Counted from the stretch's first letter, positions 51,907 through 61,604 are shown. The stretch: DNA of 64,000 nt from Peristeroidobacter soli (GCF_004138485.1 NZ_RYEV01000006.1:434001-498000); one strand, 5' to 3'. The notes: generated by a model not told the origin, from the letters alone. A program made the numbers and translations.

Positions 51907-52493
51907 AATCAGTTGCGCTGTACCTCACGGCCATCGTGCTGGGCGTGGTCCTTGGATTCGGTTCCGCCTGGATGGTATTGAGCAACGGCAAGTTGCTCGG
52001 TCAGTTCGAACACGATCACTGGTTCGGCAACGAGGATGCCGGCTCCACCGCCGCCGATCCGTACACGCGCGGCATCATCGCGAAGATCGGTCTATTGGCA
52101 CTGAATCGCTCCGAGACCATCTATTTCCACCGCTACGTCGACGATCACGACGAACCGCTGCGCGAGCAGTGTGTGTATGAACTGTCCGGTGTCGCGTTAC
52201 CGACGCGCTGGTGGTCGATCACCGTCTACGCGGGCGACGACTATCTGCCGGTGAATGGCGATGCCGCCTTCTCGGTCGACGCGTCGCAGATCCAGACTCA
52301 GGCGGATGGGCAGTGGAGCACTCGCGTGGCGGCCGACCGCGCCGGTGCTGCCAATTGGATTTCCACGCGCAACGCCGGTGAATTCAACCTGGCATTGCGG
52401 ATGTACAACCCCGATGAACGCGCGCGCGAGGATGCGTCGAGCATTCCGTATCCGAAGATTCGCCGCGTTTCCTGCAGTGAGGCGGTGTCATGA
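51903..52493 (+). CDS. DUF1214-domain protein
   Basis: 196 residues. An N-terminal membrane anchor or signal (about 6-26) precedes a DUF1214-like beta-sandwich: CVYELSGVALPTRWWSITVY, FSVDASQI, NWISTRNAGEFNLALRMYNP. In many bacteria DUF1214 is the C-terminal half of one polypeptide whose N-terminal half is DUF1254; here the halves are separate genes. The start overlaps the esterase stop (ATGA) and its stop overlaps the DUF1254 start. The biochemical role is unknown. Confidence 0.85.
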   Translation: MKSVALYLTAIVLGVVLGFGSAWMVLSNGKLLGQFEHDHWFGNEDAGSTAADPYTRGIIAKIGLLALNRSETIYFHRYVDDHDEPLREQCVYELSGVALPTRWWSITVYAGDDYLPVNGDAAFSVDASQIQTQADGQWSTRVAADRAGAANWISTRNAGEFNLALRMYNPDERAREDASSIPYPKIRRVSCSEAVS

Positions 52494-53026
52494 AAGCCAG
52501 TGTGAAATTTCTGTCGGTGCTGCTGCCGGTGGCCGTCGTTACGCATCTCGGCACCGTGTTCGCGGCACCCTACGTGTTGATGGACGCGGCCATGGATCGC
52601 ATCTCCCGGCACGGCAAGATCGTGAATCAATGGAGCCATCCGGGGCGTACCTCGGAAAAATCGCGCAACGTGGTGCGGCCCTCGCCGGATCTTGCGTATT
52701 CGGCCTGCGTGTATGACCTGAAGGACGGGCCGGTGCACGTCACTGTCGCGGCCTGGGATGACTACATGTCGGTCTCGATGTTCCAGCACAACAGCGACAA
52801 CTTCTTCGTGATCAATGACCGCCAGGCACCCGAGGGTGTCGATTTGATGCTGATCGAACGAGGCGCTGCGCATCCGGCCGGTGCCCGGCTCGTGGTCGAG
52901 TCGCCGAGCCGGCGCGGCATCATTCTGCAGCGTCGGGTCGCACCGACGCAGGAACGTTTCGATCTGGCCGCAGCGGCACGCCAAGGCGATGTCTGCACGA
53001 CGACATCCAGTAAACAGCTTCAGTAG
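52490..53026 (+). CDS. DUF1254-domain protein
   Basis: 178 residues with a signal peptide (about 1-25, TVFAAP). DUF1254-like core: RPSPDLAYSACVYDLKDGPV, then AAWDDYMSVSMFQHNSDNFFVINDR. It is encoded immediately after the DUF1214 half with an ATGA overlap; together the two probably form the equivalent of the usual fused protein. The receptor gene follows 17 bases later. Confidence 0.82.
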   Translation: MKASVKFLSVLLPVAVVTHLGTVFAAPYVLMDAAMDRISRHGKIVNQWSHPGRTSEKSRNVVRPSPDLAYSACVYDLKDGPVHVTVAAWDDYMSVSMFQHNSDNFFVINDRQAPEGVDLMLIERGAAHPAGARLVVESPSRRGIILQRRVAPTQERFDLAAAARQGDVCTTTSSKQLQ

Positions 53027-53043
53027 ATCATCCGGGGGATGCA

Positions 53044-55491
53044 ATGAGACAGCCACAGGCTGCGATGGCGCTGGCCACGCTGATTATTACCATGCCGACG
53101 CTGACGCAAGCGACCGAGAGTTCGCCGAACGATGCAGGGTTGACTTCCCTCGAGGAAGTGATGGTGACGGCACGGCGGCGCGAGGAACGGTTGCGTGACG
53201 TGCCGGTGGCCGCCAGCGCCATCACCGAGGAGATGCTGCAATCGCTGGTGTTGGAGGGCGCGGACGATTACCTGCGCCAGGTACCCAGTGCCACGCTGGT
53301 CACCTCGGGCCCGGAGTATCTGAACGACATCACCATTCGCGGCCAGGGCAGCGGCCGGCTCGGCTTCTCGGAGACGGCGACCGGTTTGTTCCGCGACGGC
53401 ATGTACAACGCCGGCGGCGGCTTCGGCGGCCGCTCGCTGTCGCGCATGGATGTGTTCGACATCGATCGCATCGAAGTATTGCGCGGTCCGCAAGGCGCCT
53501 TGTTCGGTCGCAATTCCGTCGGCGGCGCGGTGAACATCGTCGCCAATCGAGTCGGGGATGAGCTGCAGCTGCGTGGGACGGTACGCGCGGCGAACAACGA
53601 TCGTCGCGACATCGAAGCGGTGGCGAATCTGCCGCTGAGCGAACGCGTCGGGTTGCGCATCGCCTCGCTTTACAACGACCAGGACGGCGGCTTCGTCGTC
53701 AACGAGACGACCGGGCACGAGCTGGATGCACAGCGCTATCGTGGTGCCCGTGCCGTGCTGGATTTCAACGTCACGGATGCGTTCGTGCTGGGCGCGTTTT
53801 ATGAATACTACGATGCGCTGGCGCCCGCCTTCGCGAATCTCGGCCAACGCGCCACTCGCATCGACGGCTCGGTGCTCGATCCGGGGCCCTATCGTCGCGC
53901 GGATATGAATCGCGAAGGTGGCGCGGACATCGAACAGCACTATGCGATGTTGAATGCCGACTACACGCTGCCTTGGGCGACGCTGTCCGCCAAAGTGAGT
54001 TTTGTGACGCGCGATGGCGGGCGAAGCAACGAAGACGTCGATCACTACGCGGGACATTCCAGTATCGATGTCACGCCCGGCGCAGCGGTTGGTGGCCCGG
54101 ATTACACCTCCGCCCAGTATGAAGACTACAGCCGGACCGGCGCGCAGTTGTATCTGGTGTCGCAGACCAGCGGTCCGGTGTCGTGGCTGGTGGGCGTCGA
54201 AGGACTGTGGTCGCAGAGCGATGTGATGAACGATCCCGACTTCTGCCCGCAGTACACCGGTGGCCTGTTGCCGACCACGCCGGGATGCTTCGTCGGCCAG
54301 GCTGGAACGCTTGCGGCCACGGGAGCGACCGTGCGTAACGCGGCCCGGCTTGCGATGTTGCACGATGAGTTCTCCGAGGACCTCACGTCGTATTCGCTGT
54401 TCGGCTCGATGGATTGGCAGATGACCGAGCGATTGAAACTCGGGCTGGAGTTGCGCGTGCAGCGGGACCGGAAGGAATTCGGCTTCCTGCGTTACTCCGA
54501 AGATCCGTTGATATATTTCGGCGCGGGCGCGCCGCCGGCGGGCATGCTGGCGCCGGTCGCGATCGATCCCGATGGCACAGGCCCGAGAACCGCGGCGCCG
54601 GTGCAGTTCTGTCCGCCCTGGTTGAACTCGACGCAATGTTCGGCGGGGCTGGAGGCGGTGCGGATGGATCAGGATCGCGAGTGGACGTTCTGGACGCCCG
54701 CCGCCAGCGTGCACTATGCCGTGACCGACGAGCAGACGCTTTATGCTCGCGTGGCCACGGGCGATCGACCCGGCGGTTTCAACACCAATCCGGCGGCCAC
54801 GACGGTGCGCAGCGATTTCGGCGGCACGCTCATTTATGAACCTGAGAAAGCGACGTCGTTCGAAGTGGGCTGGAAGGGTAGCCTGTTCGATGGCGCGATC
54901 GAAGGCGAAGCGGCCGTGTTCTATGTCGTCACCGACGACGTGCAAGTGGTCAGCGCGCCGAGTGCCACCGCGCGCGGCTTCATTCTTCAGAACGCCGGCG
55001 ACGCTTATGTCTACGGCGGGGAGCTCGAGCTGCGCAACGTGACCCCGCTCGGTCCGGGCCGGCTCATCACCTCGTTGGCGCTGTCCAGCCAGGCAGGCAA
55101 GTTCAAGGACGGCGCCAGCGCATTGCTGGATATCAATGGTGACAACGTGCCGGATCGACTCGATCTCGGTGGCAACGACGTGCCGCGCCTGCGCGATTAC
55201 CAGGCGACGCTGAATCTTGCGTACACGGCACCCGTGTCGGCTGCGTTGAGCATGTTCGGCGGCGTCAGCGCGCAGACCGCGGACGGCGGCTTCGAGAATC
55301 CGGACAACGCGCGCGACTATGAAGGCTACACGCTGTTCGATGCACGCCTCGGTCTGCAAGGCGATCGTTGGAAGGTTTCGCTGTTCGGCCGGAACCTCGG
55401 CGATGAGCGCTATCTGCTCAACATCGTCGGCGGCAACAATTTCTGGAGCGACGGCCGCACCTACGGTGTGGAACTGAGCATGACTTACTGA
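53044..55491 (+). CDS. TonB-dependent receptor (no STN domain)
   Basis: 815 residues. Signal peptide about 1-22, TonB box EEVMVTARRREERLRDVP (about 38), a plug with VNIVANRV-type strand after LFGRNSVGGAVN, and a barrel ending ELSMTY with a terminal aromatic. It lacks the STN signalling domain, so regulation is more likely through the GntR operators than through a sigma factor. It sits between the esterase/DUF genes and the acyl-CoA ligase gene, and probably imports the ester or acid that they process. Confidence 0.93.
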   Translation: MRQPQAAMALATLIITMPTLTQATESSPNDAGLTSLEEVMVTARRREERLRDVPVAASAITEEMLQSLVLEGADDYLRQVPSATLVTSGPEYLNDITIRGQGSGRLGFSETATGLFRDGMYNAGGGFGGRSLSRMDVFDIDRIEVLRGPQGALFGRNSVGGAVNIVANRVGDELQLRGTVRAANNDRRDIEAVANLPLSERVGLRIASLYNDQDGGFVVNETTGHELDAQRYRGARAVLDFNVTDAFVLGAFYEYYDALAPAFANLGQRATRIDGSVLDPGPYRRADMNREGGADIEQHYAMLNADYTLPWATLSAKVSFVTRDGGRSNEDVDHYAGHSSIDVTPGAAVGGPDYTSAQYEDYSRTGAQLYLVSQTSGPVSWLVGVEGLWSQSDVMNDPDFCPQYTGGLLPTTPGCFVGQAGTLAATGATVRNAARLAMLHDEFSEDLTSYSLFGSMDWQMTERLKLGLELRVQRDRKEFGFLRYSEDPLIYFGAGAPPAGMLAPVAIDPDGTGPRTAAPVQFCPPWLNSTQCSAGLEAVRMDQDREWTFWTPAASVHYAVTDEQTLYARVATGDRPGGFNTNPAATTVRSDFGGTLIYEPEKATSFEVGWKGSLFDGAIEGEAAVFYVVTDDVQVVSAPSATARGFILQNAGDAYVYGGELELRNVTPLGPGRLITSLALSSQAGKFKDGASALLDINGDNVPDRLDLGGNDVPRLRDYQATLNLAYTAPVSAALSMFGGVSAQTADGGFENPDNARDYEGYTLFDARLGLQGDRWKVSLFGRNLGDERYLLNIVGGNNFWSDGRTYGVELSMTY

Positions 55492-55498
55492 GCCGGCC

Positions 55499-57220
55499 AT
55501 GCAAGTTCCGTTTCGCGCGATCGCGATGAAGCCGCCGGAGGTCGAGGTCAGCGGCCACGGCGGGGTGCTCTACCTGCGGCATCCGAAGAAGCTGCGGGTG
55601 CTCGATGCCGACCTGCTGGCGATGTTGGAGCGCTGTTGCGATCAGTACGCGCACAAAACATTTCTCGCCGAAAGGGACGGCGCCGGCTGGCGCTCGATCA
55701 CGTTCGCGGAGTTCCTCAACAGCGTGCAACGAGTGGCGGCGGCGCTGGAGAGGCGCGGGGCGGTGCGGGGGGATCGCATCGGATTGTTGGCCCAGAACAG
55801 CATCGACCACGCGATCGCCAACTTCGCGACGCTTGCGCTCGGTGCCGTCGTGGTGCCGCTGTCGCCCGCGTACCTCGCGCATCCGCAGGGCGCGCAGGCA
55901 TTGAGCCAGCTCGCTGCGGCGGCCGAAGTCTCGATGCTCATTCATGACGATGCACTCGCCGTGCAGGGCCTCGGGATCGGCAGATGTGTCCCGTTGAGTC
56001 TGATAGCGGAGCGTGCCCAGGGGGATGTCATCGCGCCGCCATTGGCCAGCCGGCGCGAGACGATTCAACCGTCCGACACGGCCAAGATCTTCTTTACTTC
56101 GGGCTCCACGGGCGCCCCCAAGCCGGTTCGGCTGACTCACCGGATGCTGGTGAGCGCGGCGGCCATGCTGGATCAAGTCGCCGCGCAGCTGCCGAACGGA
56201 CATTCCGGCGTCACGGTGGATTGGTTGCCCTGGTCGCATACATTCGGCGGCAACGTGAATGTGCATGCCGCGCTGATGCGAGGCAAGGCGTTGCATATCG
56301 ATGCCGGCGCACCGTTGCCAGGGCGATTCGAGAAGACGCTGGAGAATCTGGCGGATGTCGGTCCCACTGAATTCAGCTCGGTGCCGGCAGCGTATCCGCT
56401 ACTGCTGCAGGCGTTGGAGCAGAACGAAACATTTGCACGCCGATTCTTCAGCCGCGTGCGCATGTGCTCGTTCGGTGGCGCGGCGCTCAGTCCGTCGTTG
56501 GTCGCCCGCTTGCAAGCGGTCTCGATTCGCGTCTGCGGCGAACGGATTGCCTTTGGCGGCGGCTATGGCATGACCGAAGCCTGCGGCTTGCTGGCGCTGG
56601 TGTACTGGCGCACCGATCGTACCGATCTGCTGGGGTTGCCGCCGCCCGGCGTAGAAATGAAATTGATACGCATCGACGGCGACCGCTGGGAGTGCCGGGT
56701 CCGCGGTGAGAATATTTTTGCGGGATATGGCGAGACGGCGCGCGCCGAGGTTTTCGACGACGAAGGTTTCTTCATCACCGGCGATGCTGTGCAGTTCGCG
56801 GAGCCCGGCGAGCCCGATGAGGGGCTGCTTTTCGCCGGACGGATCAAGGAGGACTTCAAGCTTGCCAACGGCACCTGGGTGCGCGCGGGCGGCCTGCGCG
56901 AGGCCTTGCTCGACAAATTGCGACCGCTGGCGTCGGATCTGATCGTCGTGGGCGAGAATCGCGAGGAACTGGCGGCGCTGGTGTGGTCGCCGCATCGGGA
57001 TGAGGCGTCGTTGCAAGCGCTGTGGCAGCTGTGCCGCGAATTCAATGCGCAGCGACCGGGAGCGACTCAGCGCATCGCTCGTTTGTCACTGTGCGAGCGG
57101 CCCGCCGATCCGGCCGCCGGTGAGTTGACCGCCAAAGGCACGATCAACGTGCGCAAGCTGCTCGACAATCGCCGCGAGCTGGTCGAGCAGGTGTACTCGA
57201 GCGACCGTTATCGCGTTTGA
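55499..57220 (+). CDS. acyl-CoA ligase resembling feruloyl-CoA synthetase (ANL superfamily)
   Basis: 573 residues, no signal peptide, cytoplasmic. ANL motifs: the P-loop TSGSTGAPKPV (about 200), DWLPWSHTFGGNVN, GGYGMTEACG, TGDAVQF, and the catalytic Lys region ELTAKGTINVR near the C-terminus. The N-terminal PPEVEVSGHGGVLYLRHPKKL and the WLPWSHTFGG segment resemble feruloyl-CoA synthases. It activates a carboxylic acid, perhaps a hydroxycinnamate or other aromatic acid, with ATP and CoA. It follows the receptor by seven bases. No hydratase/aldolase or dehydrogenase for the next step is present. Confidence 0.88.
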   Translation: MQVPFRAIAMKPPEVEVSGHGGVLYLRHPKKLRVLDADLLAMLERCCDQYAHKTFLAERDGAGWRSITFAEFLNSVQRVAAALERRGAVRGDRIGLLAQNSIDHAIANFATLALGAVVVPLSPAYLAHPQGAQALSQLAAAAEVSMLIHDDALAVQGLGIGRCVPLSLIAERAQGDVIAPPLASRRETIQPSDTAKIFFTSGSTGAPKPVRLTHRMLVSAAAMLDQVAAQLPNGHSGVTVDWLPWSHTFGGNVNVHAALMRGKALHIDAGAPLPGRFEKTLENLADVGPTEFSSVPAAYPLLLQALEQNETFARRFFSRVRMCSFGGAALSPSLVARLQAVSIRVCGERIAFGGGYGMTEACGLLALVYWRTDRTDLLGLPPPGVEMKLIRIDGDRWECRVRGENIFAGYGETARAEVFDDEGFFITGDAVQFAEPGEPDEGLLFAGRIKEDFKLANGTWVRAGGLREALLDKLRPLASDLIVVGENREELAALVWSPHRDEASLQALWQLCREFNAQRPGATQRIARLSLCERPADPAAGELTAKGTINVRKLLDNRRELVEQVYSSDRYRV

Positions 57221-57379
57221 GGCGCCTGCCGCGCGCCGCCTCCCCGGCGAGGAGTGAGCCACCTCGCCCACGCCGTCCTGCGTTGCTTCGAAACAGGCGT
57301 TTTCCCGCAGTCATCTTCTGCCCGGAACAGTCTGCCCTGCATTGTCGACACGGCATGTACGTTGTTGACCATATGATTT

Positions 57380-57393
57380 AATTGTGCACAATT
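57380..57393 (+). promoter_or_regulatory. 14-bp palindromic operator upstream of the serine hydrolase
   Basis: AATTGTGCACAATT is a perfect 14-bp palindrome, 50 bases before the serine hydrolase ATG, in the 223-base gap after the ligase gene. It contains the same 12-bp core as 50306-50317 and 61701-61712. I see nothing else recognisable in this gap. Confidence 0.6.
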
Positions 57394-57443
57394 CATCGGG
57401 CCGATGACATGACGTTTCAACATCACATGGTCAGGGGGATTTC

Positions 57444-58496
57444 ATGAACACACGGATATCGGGTTCGATGGGTGGCGGCGTTCGGCAACAGGCTGCTGCA
57501 GGCCGGACGCTGCGCCGGACGTTGACGTTGATCGTGGGAACGGGCTGCCTGAGCGGGCCGGCGTTCTGCTTTGCTTACGATGTCGCCGCGGCAACGGCGG
57601 CGGCGAACAGCGCAGTCTGTGCCGATGCGGCACCTTTCTATTGGGAGATAGGCGGGGCGAGCGGTGCGCCCATCGTCAGCGGCCAGCGCAATGGCGGTGC
57701 CGGTACACCGACGTACACCCGTACCACGACGGTACCGTTGGCATCGGCATCGAAGTGGGTATTCGCCGCTTACGTGCTGGAGCGATATAACGGCTTGCCC
57801 ACCGGCACCAGCGGTGCCGAGATCATCGATGCCCTGGACATGAAGCTCGGCTATACCAATCTCAACGATCTGCTTTGTTCGTACTCCTTGACCGTCTCGG
57901 GCTGTTTCACCATCGGGCAGAACGAAAACTACGACGCGGCGGCCGCCGGCAACTATTATTACAACAGCGGCCACGGTCAGTACGTGGCGAAAAGCTCCAG
58001 TCATTTGAATCTGGGCAACAAGACGCGCAACACTCTGTTCAGCGAAGTGGACGGCTATCTGAATCTCGGTCCGAGCTTCAGTTACACCAATCTGCCGTTG
58101 TCGAGCGGCCTGAGCGGTAACGCCGCCGACTACGCGACGTTCCTGCAGAACATCATGAACGGCACGTATGTGCTGTCGGGGCATCTGAACCACACGCCGG
58201 TGGCGACGTATCCTTGTGCCGCCGGGCTGACCGGTTGCACGCCGCTCGGCAGCGTCGACTTCCATTATTCGCTACATCATTGGATCGAAGACAACACCGG
58301 CGGCACGTTGTCCAACGGCAAGACGCTGTCGGTGGGCGACGGCGCTCATTCGAGTCCCGGTGCGTTCGGCTTCTATCCGTGGATCACCGCGGACGAGCAG
58401 TTCTACGGCATCGTCGCAACGGAAGGTGAGGCAGGCGAGTTCAACGATACCATCCCGTGCGGGCGAGCCATCCGCGCGGCATTCCTCGGCTCCTGA
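57444..58496 (+). CDS. secreted SxxK serine hydrolase-like protein
   Basis: 350 residues with an extended N-terminus; a hydrophobic segment at about 26-44 probably serves as signal peptide. The SxxK motif is SASKW (Ser101, Lys104), followed by YYN in NYYYNSGHGQ (about 172) as a possible Y-x-N motif. GFYPWITADEQFYGIVATEGEAGE ends the domain. The architecture recalls penicillin-binding/class C proteins, but the sequence is divergent and four or more cysteines suggest disulphides. It could be a esterase or amidase; function unassigned. Confidence 0.75.
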   Translation: MNTRISGSMGGGVRQQAAAGRTLRRTLTLIVGTGCLSGPAFCFAYDVAAATAAANSAVCADAAPFYWEIGGASGAPIVSGQRNGGAGTPTYTRTTTVPLASASKWVFAAYVLERYNGLPTGTSGAEIIDALDMKLGYTNLNDLLCSYSLTVSGCFTIGQNENYDAAAAGNYYYNSGHGQYVAKSSSHLNLGNKTRNTLFSEVDGYLNLGPSFSYTNLPLSSGLSGNAADYATFLQNIMNGTYVLSGHLNHTPVATYPCAAGLTGCTPLGSVDFHYSLHHWIEDNTGGTLSNGKTLSVGDGAHSSPGAFGFYPWITADEQFYGIVATEGEAGEFNDTIPCGRAIRAAFLGS

Positions 58497-58508
58497 TCCA
58501 GTGCGAGG

Positions 58509-58550
58509 GCTGCCGGTGCGTTTTGCGCCGGCAGCTCATTTCTTCTTTTT
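58509..58550 (+). terminator. rho-independent terminator after the serine hydrolase
   Basis: An 11-bp stem, GCTGCCGGTGC paired with GCGCCGGCAGC (one G-T pair), around a GTTTT loop at 58509-58535, is followed by the T-rich run TCATTTCTTCTTTTT. The T-run lies inside the Lys-rich 3' end of the opposing gntR gene. It fits termination of the plus-strand transcript. Confidence 0.7.
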
Positions 58551-59216
58551 GGTGAGCTCGGCGGCAATGATCCGTTCGAGCGCCCCTTCGATGATGGCGC
58601 GTCCCGCAGCCTCGGCACGCAGACTGTCGCGCATCTTGAACGCGGTGGCGAGTTCCAACCAACGGCGAGTGGCATCGGCACGGGCTTCTCTGGTCGCCGT
58701 GCCGAGCGTGCCGTAGCTCGATAGAGCGCTGCGTGGCACAGGTCCGACGATGTCATCGACGGTCCGGTTGTCGGCGAGCGAAATCACATAGTAGCCGGCG
58801 TCGCGAGTCGCGGCAGTGAAGCGCTCGCTCTTGCTGGACGGATCGTTGCCAAGTTGCGCCACGAGTTTTACACGGTTCAGGAACTCGTCGACTTCCGCAT
58901 CGCTCGCCTTGGTCACGGCGAAGCGGCAGGCGAGGCCCAGCATGGCCGCGGCGATCAACGTGGTTTCGAGCGAGGGTGTGGCGGTAGCCGCCGCCACGCG
59001 GGCGCCTTGATTCGGGATGTGCTCGATCCAGTGCTTGGCGCTGAGGGTTTTCAGCGCGTCGCGGACCGGGCCGCGACTGCTCTCGAACTCATCGGCGAGC
59101 GCCTGCTCGTAGATGCGGTCGCCGGGCTTGAGCTCGCCCTTGTTGATCCGCTGCACGATGGCGGCGGCGATGCGCTCGGACAACGGCGCATCGTTCTGCG
59201 TTTGCGGTTGAGGCAT
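58536..59216 (-). CDS. second GntR-family transcriptional regulator
   Basis: 226 residues. The winged helix is at about 12-80 (PGDRIYEQALADEFESSRGPVRDALKTLS) and a helical C-terminal ligand domain follows, loosely FCD-like; the protein ends with KKKK. It is weakly related to the regulator at 49547. It is downstream of, and on the same strand as, the TonB receptor at 59277-61604, with 60 bases between, so it may be cotranscribed with that receptor. Confidence 0.88.
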   Translation of the reverse strand: MPQPQTQNDAPLSERIAAAIVQRINKGELKPGDRIYEQALADEFESSRGPVRDALKTLSAKHWIEHIPNQGARVAAATATPSLETTLIAAAMLGLACRFAVTKASDAEVDEFLNRVKLVAQLGNDPSSKSERFTAATRDAGYYVISLADNRTVDDIVGPVPRSALSSYGTLGTATREARADATRRWLELATAFKMRDSLRAEAAGRAIIEGALERIIAAELTKKKK

Positions 59217-59264
59217 ATGCGTGCGGCAAGGTTCAGGGCCAGGACTGCACGCATTCTCGCATAG

Positions 59265-59287
59265 TGCGATATTTGCTCAATATCGCA
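59265..59287. repeat. 9-bp inverted repeat at the receptor stop / gntR leader
   Basis: TGCGATATT (59265-59273) and AATATCGCA (59279-59287) form a perfect inverted repeat with a five-base spacer. It spans the receptor stop codon and lies about 50 bases before the gntR start. It may be an operator or an mRNA hairpin; there is no T-run for a terminator. Confidence 0.5.
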
Positions 59288-61604
59288 GGGTCAGCTCCAC
59301 GCCGTAGGTCCGGGGGCGATTGACCGCCGCGGCCGTGGGACGGAAATCCAGCTCGCCGGCGGCGTTTCGGAACACCGCGGCGTTGTTGCCGGCGAGCGAT
59401 TGAAACTCCAGGGTGTTGAGCGCGTTGTCGACGAACGCCTGCAACGACCAGCGCTCGCCTTGCAGGCCGACCCGCACGTTGAGAAAGCTTTGCGCGTCCA
59501 GTTCGCTCGCCGGAAAGTTTTGATTGGTGGCGTGGCGCGCGCCCACATACTGATAGGCGAGATGGCCGATGGCTTCGAGACGGTTGCCGACCGGCTGACG
59601 CAGGTTGAGACCGATCGCGGCGGCCCATTCCGGCACGCCGACCGGGCGATTGCCGGCCCGCAGATCGTAGGGAACGCCCAGCGACGCGAGCAGGGTTCGG
59701 TTGCCCAGCACGGCGTTGCCGCGAAACTCCGCATCCTGATAAGTCGTGTTCAGATAGACATCGATCGCGTCGGTGGCGCGCCAGTTGGTTTCCAGCTCCA
59801 GCCCCACGATGCGCTGGTCCGGTCCATTGACGGTGAGCACCAGCGGCGTCGAGGTCAGAATCTGCGGATCCCGATAGCTGGTGTGGAACGCGGCGGCGTT
59901 GACCACCAGATCGCCCTGCAGCCAGCGGGTCTTGGCGCCGATCTCATAGGAGCGCACTTCATCCTCGTCGAACGAGCGCAGCGTCTCGAAGCGGGCGAGG
60001 TTGCCAGCCGAGCCCTGAAACGCGGACGTGAACGGGTTGAGATTGCCGTTGCGTACGCCGGTCGAGGCCAGCGCATACAACAGATGATCGTTGCTGAGAT
60101 CGACCTCGAGAGCGACGCGAGGCAGCCATTTCTTCAGCTCGAACGTTTGCCGCAGCGGCAGGCCGAACGAGGTGCTTGCCAGGGTATTCACATCGCTGAC
60201 GATGAAGGGCGGCGTGATGGCGCTGCCGCCGGTGCCTTGTGCCACTCGGGAGCTGGTGGATGTATTGGTGATGTCTTCGCTCACGTAACGCACGCCGCCG
60301 ATCAGCCGGACGCGGTCGGTCATCTCGTAAGTGAGCTCGGCGAAGGCGGAATATTGTTCCGACGCCACGGTGTTGCCCTGATCGATCAGCAGCGTCTGTG
60401 TGCCGGAGACGGTGTTCGGCGGCAGTTCCGCCGCTTCGGTGACCAGGCGGGTCGCGAAGTCGGCGTCCTGATAGTACAGGCCCGCGGTCAGATTCAGCGG
60501 TCCCTCCAGATCGGAGACCAGGCGAAATTCCTGCGTGAAGCTTTCATCCGTCGCGCCGGAGACGCCGATGCCCGTCAGCGGGGCGCTCGTGAACGTGCCG
60601 AAGGCGGCCGAGGATTGCGCGTCATAGAATCGATCGGTGCGTTCGCGCTCGTACCAGCCGGTGATCGACGACACCGTGAGCGGGCCGAGCGTCAGTGCGA
60701 GCTTGCCCGTGTACAGCTCGAAGTCATCCGAGCCGTGGCCGTCGACGGGTGAGCTGTAGCGCAGCCGATCCGGTGCGACATTGGGATCGACTGCGTTGGT
60801 CTCGCCCAGGTCGTCTCTGCCCACGAACGCCATCAGGCGCACTTCGACCGCGTCGGTCGGCTGCAGCAGCGCGACCACGCGGCCGCTCTTGGCCTCGTAG
60901 TCGTTCACGTCGTCCAGGCCGAGCCGCGGATTGTCGATGAAACCATCGTCCTTGCGATAGTTCACCACGCCACGCAGGCCGAACTTTTCCGGCACGACGA
61001 TGGCCGAGGCCGCCGCCGAGACTGAGTAGTTCGTGCCGCCGTCCTCGGTGCCGGAGATCGAAGTCTTCATCACCATGTCATCGAAGGTTCCGGCGCCCAG
61101 ATCCGGCTGATTGGTGAAATAACGAATGGTGCCGCCGACCGAGCCCTCGCCGAACAATGTCGGCTGCGGGCCGCGCAGAATCTCCACTCGCGTGAAATCG
61201 AAATAGTTGAAGTCCCGCTGGCTGGCGGTGGCAGCCGCGACCGGGATGTCGTCGAGAAACTGGCTGACCAGAGGCCCTGAGCTGCCCAGATCAGCCAGGC
61301 GTGCAGCCGTCCCATTGGCGATGCCGCGAATACTCACGTCGTTTTGATTCGGGCCGCGATCGATGAAGCTGATACCCGCGGAACGGCGGGCGATGTCCTC
61401 GAAATCTTCCACGCCTTCCTGCGCCAGTACCGCTGCATCCATTGCCTGGATGCTGGCACCGACGTCCTGCAGGCTTTCCTCCTTGAAGCGGGCCGTGACC
61501 ACGACCTCTTCGACTTGAGCCTGAGCCAACGACACATGTGCACACGAGGCGAGCACCACGGCGGCGGTTTTGTTGATGCGCGCGCGGAGCGGGTGAGCGG
61601 ACAT
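59277..61604 (-). CDS. TonB-dependent receptor, divergent from a serine hydrolase
   Basis: 775 residues. Signal peptide about 1-29 (VSLAQA), TonB box EEVVVTARFKEESLQDV, a plug with ISFIDRGPNQNDVSIRG and VEILRGPQPTLFGEGSVGG, and a barrel ending TYGVELTLRY with a terminal aromatic. A GGGGGAA ribosome-binding site precedes the ATG at 61604. The divergent region upstream carries two GntR-type operators, so it is likely controlled by one of the GntR regulators. The ligand is unknown. Confidence 0.93.
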   Translation of the reverse strand: MSAHPLRARINKTAAVVLASCAHVSLAQAQVEEVVVTARFKEESLQDVGASIQAMDAAVLAQEGVEDFEDIARRSAGISFIDRGPNQNDVSIRGIANGTAARLADLGSSGPLVSQFLDDIPVAAATASQRDFNYFDFTRVEILRGPQPTLFGEGSVGGTIRYFTNQPDLGAGTFDDMVMKTSISGTEDGGTNYSVSAAASAIVVPEKFGLRGVVNYRKDDGFIDNPRLGLDDVNDYEAKSGRVVALLQPTDAVEVRLMAFVGRDDLGETNAVDPNVAPDRLRYSSPVDGHGSDDFELYTGKLALTLGPLTVSSITGWYERERTDRFYDAQSSAAFGTFTSAPLTGIGVSGATDESFTQEFRLVSDLEGPLNLTAGLYYQDADFATRLVTEAAELPPNTVSGTQTLLIDQGNTVASEQYSAFAELTYEMTDRVRLIGGVRYVSEDITNTSTSSRVAQGTGGSAITPPFIVSDVNTLASTSFGLPLRQTFELKKWLPRVALEVDLSNDHLLYALASTGVRNGNLNPFTSAFQGSAGNLARFETLRSFDEDEVRSYEIGAKTRWLQGDLVVNAAAFHTSYRDPQILTSTPLVLTVNGPDQRIVGLELETNWRATDAIDVYLNTTYQDAEFRGNAVLGNRTLLASLGVPYDLRAGNRPVGVPEWAAAIGLNLRQPVGNRLEAIGHLAYQYVGARHATNQNFPASELDAQSFLNVRVGLQGERWSLQAFVDNALNTLEFQSLAGNNAAVFRNAAGELDFRPTAAAVNRPRTYGVELTLRY

